Source: Amoebophrya sp. A120
Taxonomy: Eukaryota; Sar; Dinophyceae; Syndiniales; Amoebophryaceae
NCBI GenBank assembly: GCA_905178155.1
Contig: CAJINV010000001.1
Span: forward strand, 1,035,326-1,099,325
Reading direction: 5' to 3'
Length of the DNA stretch: 64,000 bases
Of the stretch, positions 46,301 to 58,300 are shown one piece after another. The stretch's first letter is position 1; each line of letters starts with the position of its first letter. A program made the translations under genes and the position numbers. A model generated the notes under the pieces. It was not told the origin of the DNA and searched no databases. It saw only the letters and a list, made by a program, of their open reading frames with translations.

Positions 46301-49300
46301 CATGATCCTTCGCGCGGTAGCATTTGGTTGTCTACCAAATCGTGGCAATCCGCGTAGGTGTGCGGGATGGCCGACGCGTAAACCAGCGACACGCGCTGGT
46401 CCGAGACATAGAAGCTTGCTTCGTTGCCTCCGCCATTGATGCCGTTGGCCTGAACGTTGTCGGTGCGCGGAGTGCGCATCAGGTACAAATTGTCAGCGAA
46501 ACTTTGGGCGACACAGGCAGCGGCTTCCTCTGCGTTTTCGACGGTTTTCGGGATTACAGGCATGCGCAGGTAGCCATTGTGCAGGTCAAATTGAATACGA
46601 GTGTAAGTTGTGGCTTCCACCCCGTGGAAGCAGTTGTCTCTTAGGCGCTGATTCACACTCTGCAGCATTTCCTTCACAGCACTGATGCCCTTGCCGTCAG
46701 ATTTCGTATTTGCGGCGTTGTCCAACACGAACTGCCCCGCCGACGGATGAACCGCTAGCTGGCCGCGCGGCCCCCCGGTAGGGTCACCAAAATACGCGTT
46801 GATCTTATAAACCGGAGGATCCGGACTCGGATATTCGGCGCCGTTCAGCTGAGAGGGGAGCACAAACACTGCGCCTGCGTTTTCCGGGGCGTGGACTGCG
46901 TCGTCGATTGATGCTTTTGCAGAGTAGAAAATGAGCCCCGTTGATTTGGGCGCTGCCGGCAGTGTGGCCTGCATTGCAGCAGCACTCAATTTGGTCTTCG
47001 TCACAGGACCGAACTGACCGCCTGCGGTCGTCGGCACCACGCGCCACAGACGAAAGATCGCCCCTTTGTCGTCGGCACGTGGCACCATCCCTCCTACGTC
47101 TTGCACTTGCTCCTCGTAATACACATTCCACTCGAGGTGGGCGGGGTCGTAACCTTCCTCGCCGGGCTTCCCTACCTGCCGGACGCTGGCCGTGTAAGTG
47201 CCTTTTCGCGGCGCCACCGCGGACTTGGTTTTCGCACAATATCCACCATGCGCTTTCCCCGCGTCCCCGCCCAACTCGTAAGGGCCGCGAAGGGTCGTCA
47301 CGTACGCAGTGTGCTGAGTCTCCAGCTGAGTCTGGGAAATTGAGGTCGCGAAGCCGATCAACGCACGTTTGGCCTGCCGCTTCAGGTCATCCGGCATGGT
47401 GGTAAACTTGCTGCTCTCTTGGTCGAAGGTCCAGACTCCATCGGCATACCGCAGCGTCAGGGACAGCTTATTCTTCGAGTTCTTCTTGTCGAAATCGACT
47501 CGGCGCTGGACCAGTAGCGCTCTTCCTCCTGGCGAAGCTGCCGTGGCTTGCACGGTTTTGACCCAGGCTATGTACGTAGCCTGGTGGTCCTGGTGGTCAA
47601 CATCGATAGCAGGAAGCTGCACCGAGCTGTCGGAAAGCACCAGGCGAGTTCGGAGCAAGTAATCAACAGCGTTCTTGAAGTCGGCGGGAGTTGGTGAATC
47701 TTTGGCACCGGTCAGGCCAGCAACAGCATCGGCGGGGGGAACAAAATTGAAACCTCCGACACCCCCGTTATTTTCCAGCTCTGTCAACAAATCCACAGCG
47801 GCGTAATGCATCAAAGATTTTTTCGCCTTCCTCTTCATCTGGACGTCTGACATTGTAGTATACTTGACGTTCTCCTGTGCGAAGGTCCAAACCCCTCTTT
47901 CGTTCCGGAGGAGGTCCAGGGACAGCTTGTTTGTCGGCACCCGTTTCGTGTATTCGGCCTGGGGCTGCAAAAGCAGGGCTTTTCCACCTCCTGGAGTGTC
48001 CGCGAGCCAAGCTACGTACTTATCCCTGTTGTCCCAAAGGACAGGGAGGCGCACTGACCCGGGGGGCTCCTTCAGCAGGCGAGAGTCCTCTGGACCTGGA
48101 ATGTTGCGGAGGTGGTGAAAAGGAGTCACTCGCAAGCATCAAATAAGCAGAATTACAACTCGATCTTCTATACGTCGACCATATGCCCAGATCTTATTGA
48201 CAGAATCAAAAAAGTGAGAGCTTCAGCTTGTCTATTGCGCCACGATCTCAACATTAGGAGCCTCGCGTTAGAAACCGCAAACACCCCTGTGCGACGGCAA
48301 AACCATCTCGCTCCGACGCAATGATAACACCCGGTCAAAACAAGCACGGCGGGCGCAGGCGCCGCGTTCTTTTCGTAGAATATTTGTATTTGGCATCGCG
48401 TTTGCGAATCGCAAGAACGTAGAGTCCACGAAAAAGTAAAATGAGTTTTATTGTCGTGTACGAAGCAGGTAATTGACGGCGTTCGTGAAGCGAGCGGGGG
48501 TTGGATCTTCGCCGCCAGCCCCTTTCCAGGCGATCTCGCTTGCCCTACAGCCCGGACATGTTGTTGCATTGGGACGACGTTGCAGCCTCTTGTCCAGTCC
48601 GTTCACCCGGCTTAGCATTGTAATGGCCTTCACGTCGCCGAAGTACGCCGCTTGCATCAAGGCAGTGTCTCTCATAGCCGCTTGTCCGCCCCGCGCATTC
48701 ACTAGCTCGGGATCCCACCTTAGCATCTCCTCCACCTGCTCAAATTACTCTCGAGCGGAAAAAAACTGTCGTAGCAACGGTAGTGCAAACAACGCCACAG
48801 CGGAAGGTATCCGCGCAGCATCGGAACTACAAATTGCTATACAATTAAAGTATCGGACGAACTAGAACTAAGTACAAATGAAAGAGACTATGCGTCACAC
48901 GCTTCGTCAAAAGCCTACGCCATCAGGTATGCAACCTCCACAAAAGCACTATCTAAAATAACTCCTAAAAATGCGACAATACTTTGCCGTCTTTTGGTCA
49001 TCAAGGGGCATCTGACAAATAAACTCAATTCGTAGCGCTTGCGCAAAAACTGACCACCCAGCGAGTGCCGCGTGGAAAAACCTCTCTCAATGTATTGCTG
49101 ATTTTGATTTTCTCTATTTTCCGCAAATATCAAAACCTCTACGACATTTTTTTCATGCTCCATAATTTGCCCTTTCTGGCGGCATCCAGGAATTGGTTTT
49201 GCTGCGCCAACCACTCCGACGGCGTCTGCGCTTTCCACACCCGCCCAGCTTCGAAGTGCAGAAACGATTCTGGGTCTGGCTCACGTCCTTGGAACAATTG

Positions 49301-49932
49301 CAGAAGCGATCCCACGGCCTGGCCGGGACGAAAGTCCGAAACATCACCACCCCCCTCCCCAACAGGTTTATGGTCCTCCGAGTCCGACGCCCACGACGAG
49401 TCTTGGTATGGCTCCACTGGTTCTTGGGGCGATTTTTGAGCGGTCGGGGGACGAACGGCGCGAACAAAAAGCGCACCTTGGACACTCCCCACCCCGACGA
49501 ACTGTTGAATATTGGACGCCTTCAATCAAGAAGAAAAATCTCCCCTCCCCATATCATGCGATGCAGATTTGTGGCAACAAATCAGCTTTGTAAAAATCAA
49601 TGCCGAAAGGGAAAAGATGCGGACTGTAGTGCTGGGTTGCGTGCTGGCAAAGCCTCGCATCTTCAGCATGACAAGAGGCAGCTGTAAGTGGGAAGCAGCA
49701 TGACAAGTTGCCTGCAATAAACGAGGCCACAGCTGCGCCTTTTTGCCTTTTAGCAATACATGTCGATTATTTGTGTATAGCATCACGAGTTTATTCGTTT
49801 TCGATATCTATGGGAAGGAGGGATTTTTCCTTTTGATACCATCAGGAGGAGAAACAGTGGTCCCAACAGGTTCGCCCCTTGCTGCAGACGCCCGGCAGTG
49901 GTCGGACGAGCGAGCGCCGACACAACCTTCAT
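40363..49932 (-). CDS. Secreted multidomain protein: ankyrin-like, macro-like and novel KC-LNF repeats
   Basis: The ATG at 49932 gives a signal anchor (GANLLGPLFLLLM) split from the next exon by a family B introner. Next comes an ankyrin-like unit (TALMQAAYFGDVKAITML). Then a module occurs twice: PTPARFTNAVNYLLR / PTPADFKNAVDYLLR, followed by KALLLQ or RALLVQ, NKLSL and GVWTF. A GT-AG intron (48096-48461) joins the first copy in frame (NYLLRPEDSRLL), which is why I treat this as one gene. The middle has macro-domain-like text (FVLDNAANTKSDGKGI; LVYASAIPHTY; RIFLMPLGGGVF). The C-terminal third has four units of KC-x2-[FYL]-L-[ND]-F ... TA[LV][WF] alternating with IPW ... GW motifs. The stop is at 40363. 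Introners at 49524, 43690, 42087, 41378 and 41016. About 1,700 residues. Macro assignment is tentative. Confidence 0.55.
41016..41267. mobile_element. Family A introner, flank AAAGA/AAAGA
   Basis: Left end GATCAAGTG (first base changed), CAATCCATA right end. Flank can be read as up to 7 bp (AAAAGAG). Same subfamily as 58680. Confidence 0.85.
41378..41633. mobile_element. Single-copy introner type, flank GTACT/GTACT
   Basis: Inverted ends TATAACCCGCTCAG and CTGAGCGGGTTATA with further arm ACAATCTCAAACGTT. Perfect repeat. Splits KCREY from LNFEDKGP in the novel-repeat protein. Confidence 0.88.
42296..42405. repeat. Inverted repeat of about 110 bp within the 1.6-kb element
   Basis: Arms CTTATCGCAGGAGCCTGCGG and complement enclose GGCCCTAAAGGGCC; a stable cruciform or hairpin. 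Confidence 0.8.
42761..43305. repeat. 109-bp tandem array, about five units
   Basis: AAGTGGCCC starts at 42761 (variant), 42870, 42979, 43088 and 43197, an exact 109-bp step; each unit includes CCTGCGGAGGGATTGCGC. A sixth, diverged unit may follow near 43285. Confidence 0.85.
43615..43672. repeat. GC-only hairpin next to right end of the 1.6-kb element
   Basis: Arms GCGCGCAGAGCGCGCGCG around CCGGCTTCGTGGGCCGG. Alternating GC tracts could also adopt unusual DNA structure. Confidence 0.75.
43690..44010. mobile_element. Family E introner abutting the 1.6-kb element
   Basis: Left end (CATACTGAAAAGCGCCCCC) and right end GGGGGCACTTTTCATTGCAATA read as family E. Flank CAGAT/CAGGT if the left end is set at 43693. 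Follows HLKKIPWSKFYL on the coding strand. Confidence 0.8.
48096..48461 (-). other. Ordinary GT-AG intron joining duplicated module
   Basis: Donor CTTC-GTACAC and acceptor CCAG-GTCCAG give NYLLRPEDSRLL, matching the downstream duplicate (DYLLRTRLVL). Without this splice the frame stops at 48448 with TAATAAA-like sequence, which could mislead a gene finder into ending a gene there. Confidence 0.6.
49524..49838. mobile_element. Family B introner, flank CCTTC/CCATC
   Basis: Left end AATCAAGAAGAAAAATCTCC, right end GGGATTTTTCCTTTTGATA. Removal joins FLLLM to ASNIQQF in frame. Confidence 0.85.
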
Positions 49933-51052
49933 GGTTGTTAATCAAAAAGGTAACTTATAAAAATTCCGAACAGGAATAGACGCAATCGATTCTCTATGTA
50001 CTATTCCGATGCGCAGTAGAAGTCGGTGTGTTCTTTAAGTGTAACGCTTTCAGTACTTAGTTTCAAAACAGTAGCTTCAGTAGTTTCAAAACAGTAGTTT
50101 CAAAATAGTAGTTTCAAAACAGTAGTTTCAAAACAGCACTACTTTCAAAACAGCACTAGTTTCAAAACAGTAGCTTCAAAACAGTACGTAGCTTCAGTAG
50201 TTTCAAAACAGGAGTTTCAAAACAGTAGCTTCAGTAGTTTCAAAACAGTAGATTTTTCTTGTTGACAATTGATTGCTTCGAAAAAGGCTCGGTACCGCGA
50301 CACGGCTCTGAAGCACGTTTCCGCGAGCAATTTTCCAGTGCAAAGAAAAAGGGGGGGTTCGTTGTGTGTTCTTCCAACAACCGACGTTGAACAAGTCCAA
50401 CGACAGCAACGTGCTGACAACAAGAAGAACATGCATCTTTGTATTTAAAGAGTAGATATGACTTGTACAGAAGCAGTGTCTTCAGTGTTTAACTTTATTC
50501 CAGCAAGATAGAGAAAATTAGCACCGACAGGACCACGGAAGAAATCAAAAACGCACCGAGAAAGGCCAATTTGGGTCGTGCAACAGACCGACGTCGAGAG
50601 CTTGACCGTACAGGTACCGATGTGCAACTGGCGTTGTGCTCAACAAACCGAGGAGGATTGCAGATGAATATATAGCAGTCAATAAACAGACACAGCGTTT
50701 CTTTTTCGACGGCTTTTGCATAAGCATGAAGCTAAGTCACTGTCACTACCCGCACTACAATGGTGCAACAGATGATCTATTATATTTACGTATCGTGGCA
50801 AAAATGGTACGACACCGAAAATAAACTGGAACCGAAATCGCGGCTGCACTTTGTGCGGAAGCACGTTGCTTCCGAACTGATAGTGGCCAGGTTCTGTCGC
50901 AACATCTCGAATATAGTACAGCCTATCGCACCAGTGGAAAAGAAAAGTGAAATCCGTCTTTTGGTAGGAGGATGACATCATACAGTGCTCTCCTGTTTGC
51001 GATTTTCTTTGCGACATGGACTTGTACCCTGAAAAACAGCACGCAGACAGCT
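49933..51052. other. Intergenic with TTTCAAAACAGTAG array
   Basis: No supported gene. Several short frames exist on both strands, but none is protein-like beyond chance. Confidence 0.45.
50056..50250. repeat. Irregular tandem repeat of TTTCAAAACAGTAG
   Basis: More than ten copies of TTTCAAAACAG separated by TAG, TAGCTTCAG or CAC spacers. Lies between the multidomain gene and the small secreted protein gene. Confidence 0.85.
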
Positions 51053-51682
51053 TCACCGCACGAGCCAGCCCGAGTGGACGGCGTTCGCGTCGTCACGCGC
51101 GTAGATCCCGGCGGTGTCCAGAAGGTGTTGCGCATTCCGCAAAGTCACCGCTTTCGTCACCGCGACTTCCGGGCTCGGGTCCTGCGGCGGTGTCGGCTTC
51201 CAGTACATGCACAAGCGCACGCCCTGCAGCGGGACGTCCGCGGTCTGTGCGGTAAAGAACTCCTTGAAAGGTTCTTTTGTGTCCTTGAATCCCGGACAAT
51301 CGTCTTCGCTGCCCATCTGGCATTCGCATCCCTCCGCGTACCCAGTCACCTGCGTCGCCAGGGAACACTGCAGTGCATTGATCTCGGTAGCAAATTTGGC
51401 GCATGTCGCGGTATCTAGCAACAAGGGCCCCGTTTGTTTCGCCGGAGTAGTTTCAGCGTTCTTTTCTTCGGTTTGCTTCCTGTGCATCAGCTGCAGCAGC
51501 GGAGGCTCGGCATCTGCGGAGTCTGGCCGTGCGACTCCTGCCTTGTTCTGTTCGTGCTCAATCACTTTGAGCTCAGCCCGCACCCGGTACGGGTCCAAGT
51601 AGTATTTCGGGTCAATAACGACCGAGAACCCGCCCTCTGCCAAGAAGCAGGCGGCGCAGCCGAGCAGGGTTACAAGCCACAT
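51053..51682 (-). CDS. Small secreted Cys-containing protein, 209 residues
   Basis: The ATG at 51682 begins MWLVTLLGCAACFLAEGG, a clear signal peptide, and the frame stays open for 209 residues to a stop at 51053. After a charged spacer come six cysteines in the second half (TCAKF, LQCSL, GCEC, DDCPGF, RLCMYW), suggesting disulfide bonds outside the cytosol. No intron is needed and no introner is present, unlike most neighbours. The family is not recognised; a longer frame upstream lacks protein-like content. In a parasite, small secreted Cys proteins can be effectors or surface proteins, but nothing in the sequence shows this. Confidence 0.55.
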   Translation of the reverse strand: MWLVTLLGCAACFLAEGGFSVVIDPKYYLDPYRVRAELKVIEHEQNKAGVARPDSADAEPPLLQLMHRKQTEEKNAETTPAKQTGPLLLDTATCAKFATEINALQCSLATQVTGYAEGCECQMGSEDDCPGFKDTKEPFKEFFTAQTADVPLQGVRLCMYWKPTPPQDPSPEVAVTKAVTLRNAQHLLDTAGIYARDDANAVHSGWLVR

Positions 51683-52304
51683 CGTGATGATTGTCGTAGT
51701 CACGAAAAAAGAAGGTCGACAAGAAAAAGGCGCATCTTGTCTCGTCCTCGCGTGGAGTTTATTGTCACAAACTCCGCGCGGGCCTTCGGTTCGTTTATTT
51801 TCTACGTAAAAAGTTGTGTAAAAAGGAATTCCATGACTCAACATGCGGAACTCACGACTCCCCGCTGCTTCCTTTCTCTTGAAGAACTCTCCACGACTCA
51901 ACACGAAAGGAGCGCAGCTCGCGGGAACCCTAAGAGGAAAGCCGCAGATGGAACGAAAGAACTGACAGAAGCATCCTGCTCGCGGCCCTTGACAACGAAC
52001 TGGTAAGTAGCCCGCCTGGGGGGGCACAAGGACTATGATCTCGTCATGTACTACTCCATTACATGGATGATGATGTTGTTGTCATGATCAACTAGGTTCG
52101 TGTGTAGAGATGCATTGCTGGTGAATCCGAGTCGTTAGATGTGGTGTACAAGAGCATGATGAAACGCTGTCTTTCATGTTGCTCGTCGAGGACGACAGCG
52201 AGAGCGACTACACAAATGAGTTTCATTAATGTATTACGCGTCCCCTGTAATGTTGTGCAAATTGTGTGGTAATTAAAGAGCAAGAACTAACTGCTACAAC
52301 ACTC
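51683..52304. other. Intergenic, nothing supported
   Basis: Spacer between the FKRP-like gene's stop and the ATG of the small secreted protein. An open minus-strand frame runs up to 52027, but its text is Cys/Arg-rich and unlikely to be coding. Confidence 0.45.
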
Positions 52305-55300
52305 TCAGCTGGACGCCGTGGACATGGCCACGCAAACGCCGTTCCTGGCTTTGTTGCGGCAGTCGTGGCCGTGCGGTAGGTCGTCTACGCAGTTGTGGTG
52401 TCCCGGGTTGGCGTATGCAATGCAAAAATGTCTGAGTCTGGAAGAATGCAGACTTGTCATGCATATTTTGTATGATGATTGATGTCTCTGATGCATGATC
52501 TAGCAACACAGATTTTTAGGGGGCTTCCTAATGCCTATTCCGCATGATAAATGCCCTCTCCGCGTAACACAAACTGGAGTCCTGTTGCTGGTCATGCAAA
52601 ACAAATAGATTTTTTTGGAATCCAAAGACAGCATTACAAGTTGCAACCTTCCAGACACAGACATTTTTGCAATCCATATGGCGCAAAACATCAAGTTTCC
52701 CGCGTCTTCCTCCCAGGGCGGGATGTAGCGTATGGAAGTGTCAGAATCGAAATTGACAAAATCGAAAAATTTCTGATGCACAAAATCGATGTCAGTTGGA
52801 GCCTCAGTTTTCAATTGGCGCATGACAAATTTCGGGAGTGCCCAAATCCAGTCTGTCATGCTGATTGGGCAAAGAAGACTCCGCCTGTAATGCTACTCTG
52901 GCAGCACATTGTATACCCCTAAACAGGCTCACAATCGGTCTCATTTGCCTGCTCCCCAATACAGGCCTTCAGTGCCCTGCATTTTATGCATCACAAATTT
53001 TTCGATTTTGTCGATTTCGATCCTGACACATCCATATAGCGCGCCCGGTGCGTATCCCGTGCAAAAACATCCCTGCCTCAAAGTCAAGTTGGTATTAAAT
53101 CTGCAACACAAATCTCCAAGTTAAGGGAATTGCGCATGACAAGTTCTTTCCATCTCCAGTGTAGTGCTGGTTAGCAAGGGCAGCCGTATGTTGAGAGAGC
53201 CATTTTCTCATCATATTAATTTGCAGCATTACAACTACCAAAACACGATTGGAAATGCCCCTCACGCAGAGGCGCATTACACATGTTCCTGTCATTGCGT
53301 ATTTGCATGACAACTCTGGGGCGGGGGCGTTTTTGCTGAGGATAGTGTGTGTAGATGCCCTCCCCGTACCACTCGCTGACGTTTCTCCCCGGGTGGTCCA
53401 TATCAAATGCAAATATGTTTGGGTCTGGAAACTTGTAATGCTGCGTTGGGAATAGTGAATGCTCTGTAATGCCCAGCCAAGCATGAGAAATATCTGCGCT
53501 TCGTTGTGTTGCGTTTTTCGCCTGACAAACTGCGTTTTTGCATGACTGACGAAAGGGTTTCTTCTTGGACACGCATCACAAACTTTTTGGCCATCCCAGA
53601 CAAGCATGACAAATCTCGCAATCTTCCAGACCCAGACATTTTTGCATTTGATAGTCCATCACTGGGAGCCACCGGCCCTCGATCTCCATTTCCCAGATGT
53701 CGGTGGGAAATTTCTCTGCGCGCTTGTTCAGCTCCAGAAGCTATCAACTGCAAAAATGTCTGGGTCTGGAAGAGCCGGCACTTGTCGTGCACATTTTGCA
53801 TGACCCGTGAGGTCTGTGATGCTGGTGCTAGCATCACAGATTTTTTGACAGCTTCTTGATGCCAATTACGCATCAGAAATGCCCTCTCCGCGTGCCAAGA
53901 ACTGACTCCTCTTGCTGCTCATGCAACACAGATATTTTTAGAATTCGCAGACAGCATTACAAGTTCCACTCTTCCAGACCCAGACATATTTGCAATCCAT
54001 AGCAGCAGGTAGTTGAACTTGTTCGCCTGCAGCAGGTATCCTGTGCAAAAGCAGCGCACTCGTATTGCGGTCATGCATTACAACTCTTTTTCTTCAGCAG
54101 GTAAGTCCGCATTACAAATTTTACTTATCACGCTGAGGAAATTTGTAATGCATTTATATTATAGACAATAGACACCCATAATAGCTCGTAGAACCCTGTC
54201 AGCTTCCACCAAGTGAAACATCAATGCATTTATATTACGAGTACGATACTTTTGCAGTTCATAGCAGGTAGCTCCGACCGCCCTCGTGCAGTCGCAGGTG
54301 GTAGCCGGCCTTCTCGATCCACGGGCGGAGCGACTATCAACTGTAAATCTGTCTGGGTCTGGGAGATTGCGATATTTGCCATGCAAGTCTGGTAATATGA
54401 CTCTGCAATCTGTATTGCGTGGCCGCGAAGACGCGCTCCTCTTGCCTATCATGCAAAAATGCACTTGCTCATGCGGAGTACGCAACTCACCACCACGGAA
54501 AAACTTGTCATGCTGGACAGCGCATCACAGAGTGCTCACTCTTCCCTTCCTTGCATCACAAGTTTCCAGACCCCCAGGGATATTTGCAATGGGTAGGGAC
54601 TCCAAACGGTCGAAACTGTCGTCGCGAATGTGAAAATCCACGTCCCCGTCCCAGTCGAGCATATTACAGTGAAAAATGCCCCCACCCTCAAAGTGTGATG
54701 CGAAGTTTCCAAATGACGCCTCTTTGTCATACATGAAAGGAGTATGAATCTTTCTGATGCAGAGTCTAGGCATTTATCGCATCGCTTGCATGACAAGCGC
54801 CGCTCTTGCTGGGGTCTTTTGCAATACAAATTTTTGCCATTCACGATTGGAAACCTGTGATGCTGATAGATGCAAGAGGGCGAATGTTTCATTTGGAAAG
54901 GTTTGCAATACAAATGCTCCCAAGTTCGAGGGTGGGGGCATTTTTCATTGTAATAGAGCAGGGCACCAAGTTTGAGGCCGCCGAGCAGGGCGCCGTCCGT
55001 GACGATATACTCGATCTGGTGCTCCTTGAACAAATTGTCGGCGAACACAACCAAGTCCCACAGCGTCCGCTTGCAGCAGGGGGGAATCGCCCACCCCTTG
55101 TAGAGCCAGTCCATGGGACAGTTCGGGGTGCGCAGCGTGCAGCCGTACTGGCGGAGTTCCCCGTATCCACAGAAAAAAAAAACCATTTGGCATGCAAAAC
55201 CTGCAGCAAGTCCAGTGTTTGTCATGCAAAACATGGATGCGGATGGTTTTTTTTCTGGGGATACCCCGTCGATCGTTTCGATCTCCTTCAGGTCATTCTT

Positions 55301-58300
55301 CTCCAAAAACTCTTTCACTTGGCGGTCCAACCCCGTTTGGCTGCCTTGCGGGAGCAGGTTTGGCGCCCAGTGCGCGAAACCCCGGCTCAAGCCGCTCCGG
55401 AACCAGAAGTCGACGTCGGCTTTCACCCCACTGTACAAGTGGCGCCACTCAAATCTCGGAACGAGTTGCAGCAGACCCTGCTTTATCAAATGCAAATATG
55501 TCTGGGTCTGGAAGGATGCAAGATCTGTCATGCTTGTCTGGCATGACTGAAGAGTTTGTGATGCGTGTCCAAGAAGAGACCCTGTTGCCTGTCATGCAAA
55601 GCCGCAGACTGTCATGCGGAAAGCGCAACACCAAGCAGCGCAAATATTTCTCACGCTTGGCTGTGCATTACAGAGAGTTCACTACTCACAACTCAGCATT
55701 ACAAGTTTCCAGACCCAGACATATTTGCAATCCATATGTTTCGAGTTCTCTGTTCTCCTCTTCCCGGGTGCATTTTTATTTTCATCGTTCTCCCTACTCT
55801 CCGTTGTACCTACTATTACGCCGGGGGCAGCTGCACGACCACCGCTCTCTTCTTTCACCACGCCGGCATGGGGATCAGAAATTGCGGAGTATTGAAAGGC
55901 CGGCATGGGGGTCAAATACCCGCCAACACACTGGGCAAACCCGTGCTCCTTTCGATCGTGCCACGAGTGGCGGAGGAACCAGTCCAACAGCGTCCACTCC
56001 CCATCCAGCGACACGCGGAAAGGCATGCCCTCGGTCAGCAGCCTCGTCCGAACCAGAAACGTCGGCGCCAGCGTGTCGCAGGTCTTGCAGCTCTGCAGCT
56101 CGTGCGCGAGAAAGGGTTCGTGGTAGCTGCGCACCGAATATCAAAAGCAAATTTACTTATGTCTGGGTCTGGAACAAGAGTGCAAGATTTGTCATGCATC
56201 TCACGCGGACCACGTACATGGTCTGGAATGCAAACAGAAGCATCACAGATTTTGCGAGACCTTCCGGATGCCGCTCCTGCATGAGAAATGCGCCTTTTGC
56301 CTACCAGCGAGTGGGTAGCTTGTGGCGTTCATGCAACGCAGACTTTTTTGTAGTCGAAATTTTGCATGACAAGTTGCAACTTTCCAGACCCAGACATATT
56401 TGCAATGCGTACCGAACTGCCGTGGCGGACGGCGCCATCCTCGTGCATGCTCACCCGGGTTTCCGGCGGCAGGAGCTCTGGGTGCATTTTGTCCCGTGGG
56501 ATGGTGTAGGACTCGTAGTTATCCTGAGCAAAAACGTCCCAACACGAAAGGCAAGATGGGAAATCTGCTAGACAAATCAACGTTTCGCATGACAAGTTTG
56601 CCCTCATAGTGTGATCCTGTTTCGCTAGTTCAGCAGCATCACAGGTCTAGCATATCATGCTGTTTCTAGCATCACAAACTCCAAAACACGACTAGAAACT
56701 ACTTCTCATGGGGCTCCGCATAAGAAACTTTTTTGGCATGCAGATTCGCATGACAACTCTGGGGTGGGGACGTTTTTGCTCAGCATAGTAGTTGCGGGAA
56801 AATTTCAAAACCCAGTGCTTCGCCTCCAATTTGTGGCAAAAATCGAGCACGCGCTTTCGGGACGTTGCGGAAACGGGGGAGGAGTAGGCTGATGTTGTAC
56901 CACTTTTAGAAGAACTCACACTACTTCTTGCACGAGGACCTCCAATGCTTTCTCTTTCATCTACGTGTTGTAGTTCCACCGGTGCCGAGAGGCCGGAGAA
57001 ACTCACGCCGCTGAGATATCCGTCGTCCTGCTCGAGCACGTGCAGTAGCCGCTGCAGGTCGTCGCGGCTGGGGACCAGCTCGGACGCCACGACGAGCGTG
57101 AACTCGGTTTCTACCCGCGCAGACAGGTAATTGAGCTTGGCGCCGAGGGAAAGTTGCCGTTCCTCTAGCGATTCGGGAAAGAGGAAATCGGGAGTGTTAT
57201 TGCGAGGAAAAATCCCCCCTCCCCATACCAAAAAGGGGCAGTACTGAAAATTTGCGATGCTGATTTGTGACCACAAATCGTCCCTGTATTGCAAGAGGGC
57301 AAAGCCAGACAATCCGCCGCGTTGCCCCGGCACTTTGTAATGCTGTATCGCATACAGATGATATGCCTGCCCTGCTAGGTGCCTACAGCAAAACGCCCCT
57401 ACTCAGGCGTTGCATCTGCCTGCAGTCCTCTACTGCTAGACAGATTGGATTTGCGTACACAAATCCAGCATCACAGATTTCCATTTTGATATGGGGTGGG
57501 GGGATTTTTCATTTTGATAGGTGTTTTTCTTGTTCTTTCCCCCTACTTCCAGCAAGTGCGAGAACGACACCGCGGAACTGGCGTCCGCGAAGGGCGCAAG
57601 GATGGTCACGGTATCAAATGTAAAAATGTCTGGGTCTGGAAACTTGTAATGCTGCGTTTGGAATAGTGAATGCTCTGTAATGCACAGCCAAGCATGAGAA
57701 ATATCTGCGCTTCTTTCTCTTTGTGTTGCGTTTTTCGCATGACAAACTGCGTTTTTGCATGACACGCAAAAGGGTCTCTTCTTGGACACGCATCACAAAC
57801 TTTTTAGTCATGCCAGACAAGCATGACAAGTCCCGCAATCTTCCACACCCAGACACTTTTGCAATCCATACACGGCGCCTTTTCGCAAACCACCTGCTGC
57901 GCCTTGTTGCCCAATCGACGTCCCCGCTCGCAGTTCTACTTCGTCCGGAGTGCGCCCCATCTTCTTGTCCGGAGGCGCAACACCGGAATCTCCGAAAATC
58001 GCCAGTTGATTGGCGATTCTTGGGGGCGGAAGCGCGGATACGGCGTGCAGGTTCTCCTTCTGGTAGGTGTCGTGGAGCAGTTCCAGGGCGTCCACGGTCT
58101 TCACGTGCCACTTGCTGTTGTCGAGCACGTAGCTCTTCTGCAAGGCCTCCCGAACCAGCCAGCGGTGCCGCAAATGGGCCGTCGTGTTGTGCGCCAGGGC
58201 GATGCTCGCCGCCTGCACGACGCCGTTGGGGCAGAGCATGTTCAGCTCGTGGTACCGGGTCTCGAACGCCATGTTATCAAGATGAAAAATCCCCCCTCCC

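Noticed and set aside
45538-48135. 865-residue frame as a complete gene starting at 48135
   Set aside because: The first residues lie in an intron; a GT-AG splice at 48096 joins it to the upstream exons and completes a duplicated module.
50203-50436. Minus-strand frame beginning MHVLLVVSTLLSLDLF as a secreted protein
   Set aside because: The start looks like a signal peptide, but the rest is translated from the TTTCAAAACAG array and low-complexity sequence.
50679-51056. Open frames on both strands upstream of the FKRP-side cluster
   Set aside because: Neither strand shows protein-like composition; they overlap each other and the end of the small secreted protein gene.
55192-56571. 459-residue open frame on the plus strand
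   Set aside because: It is antisense to FKRP-like exons and runs through two introners; its text includes translations of the family A ends, which recur at many places.
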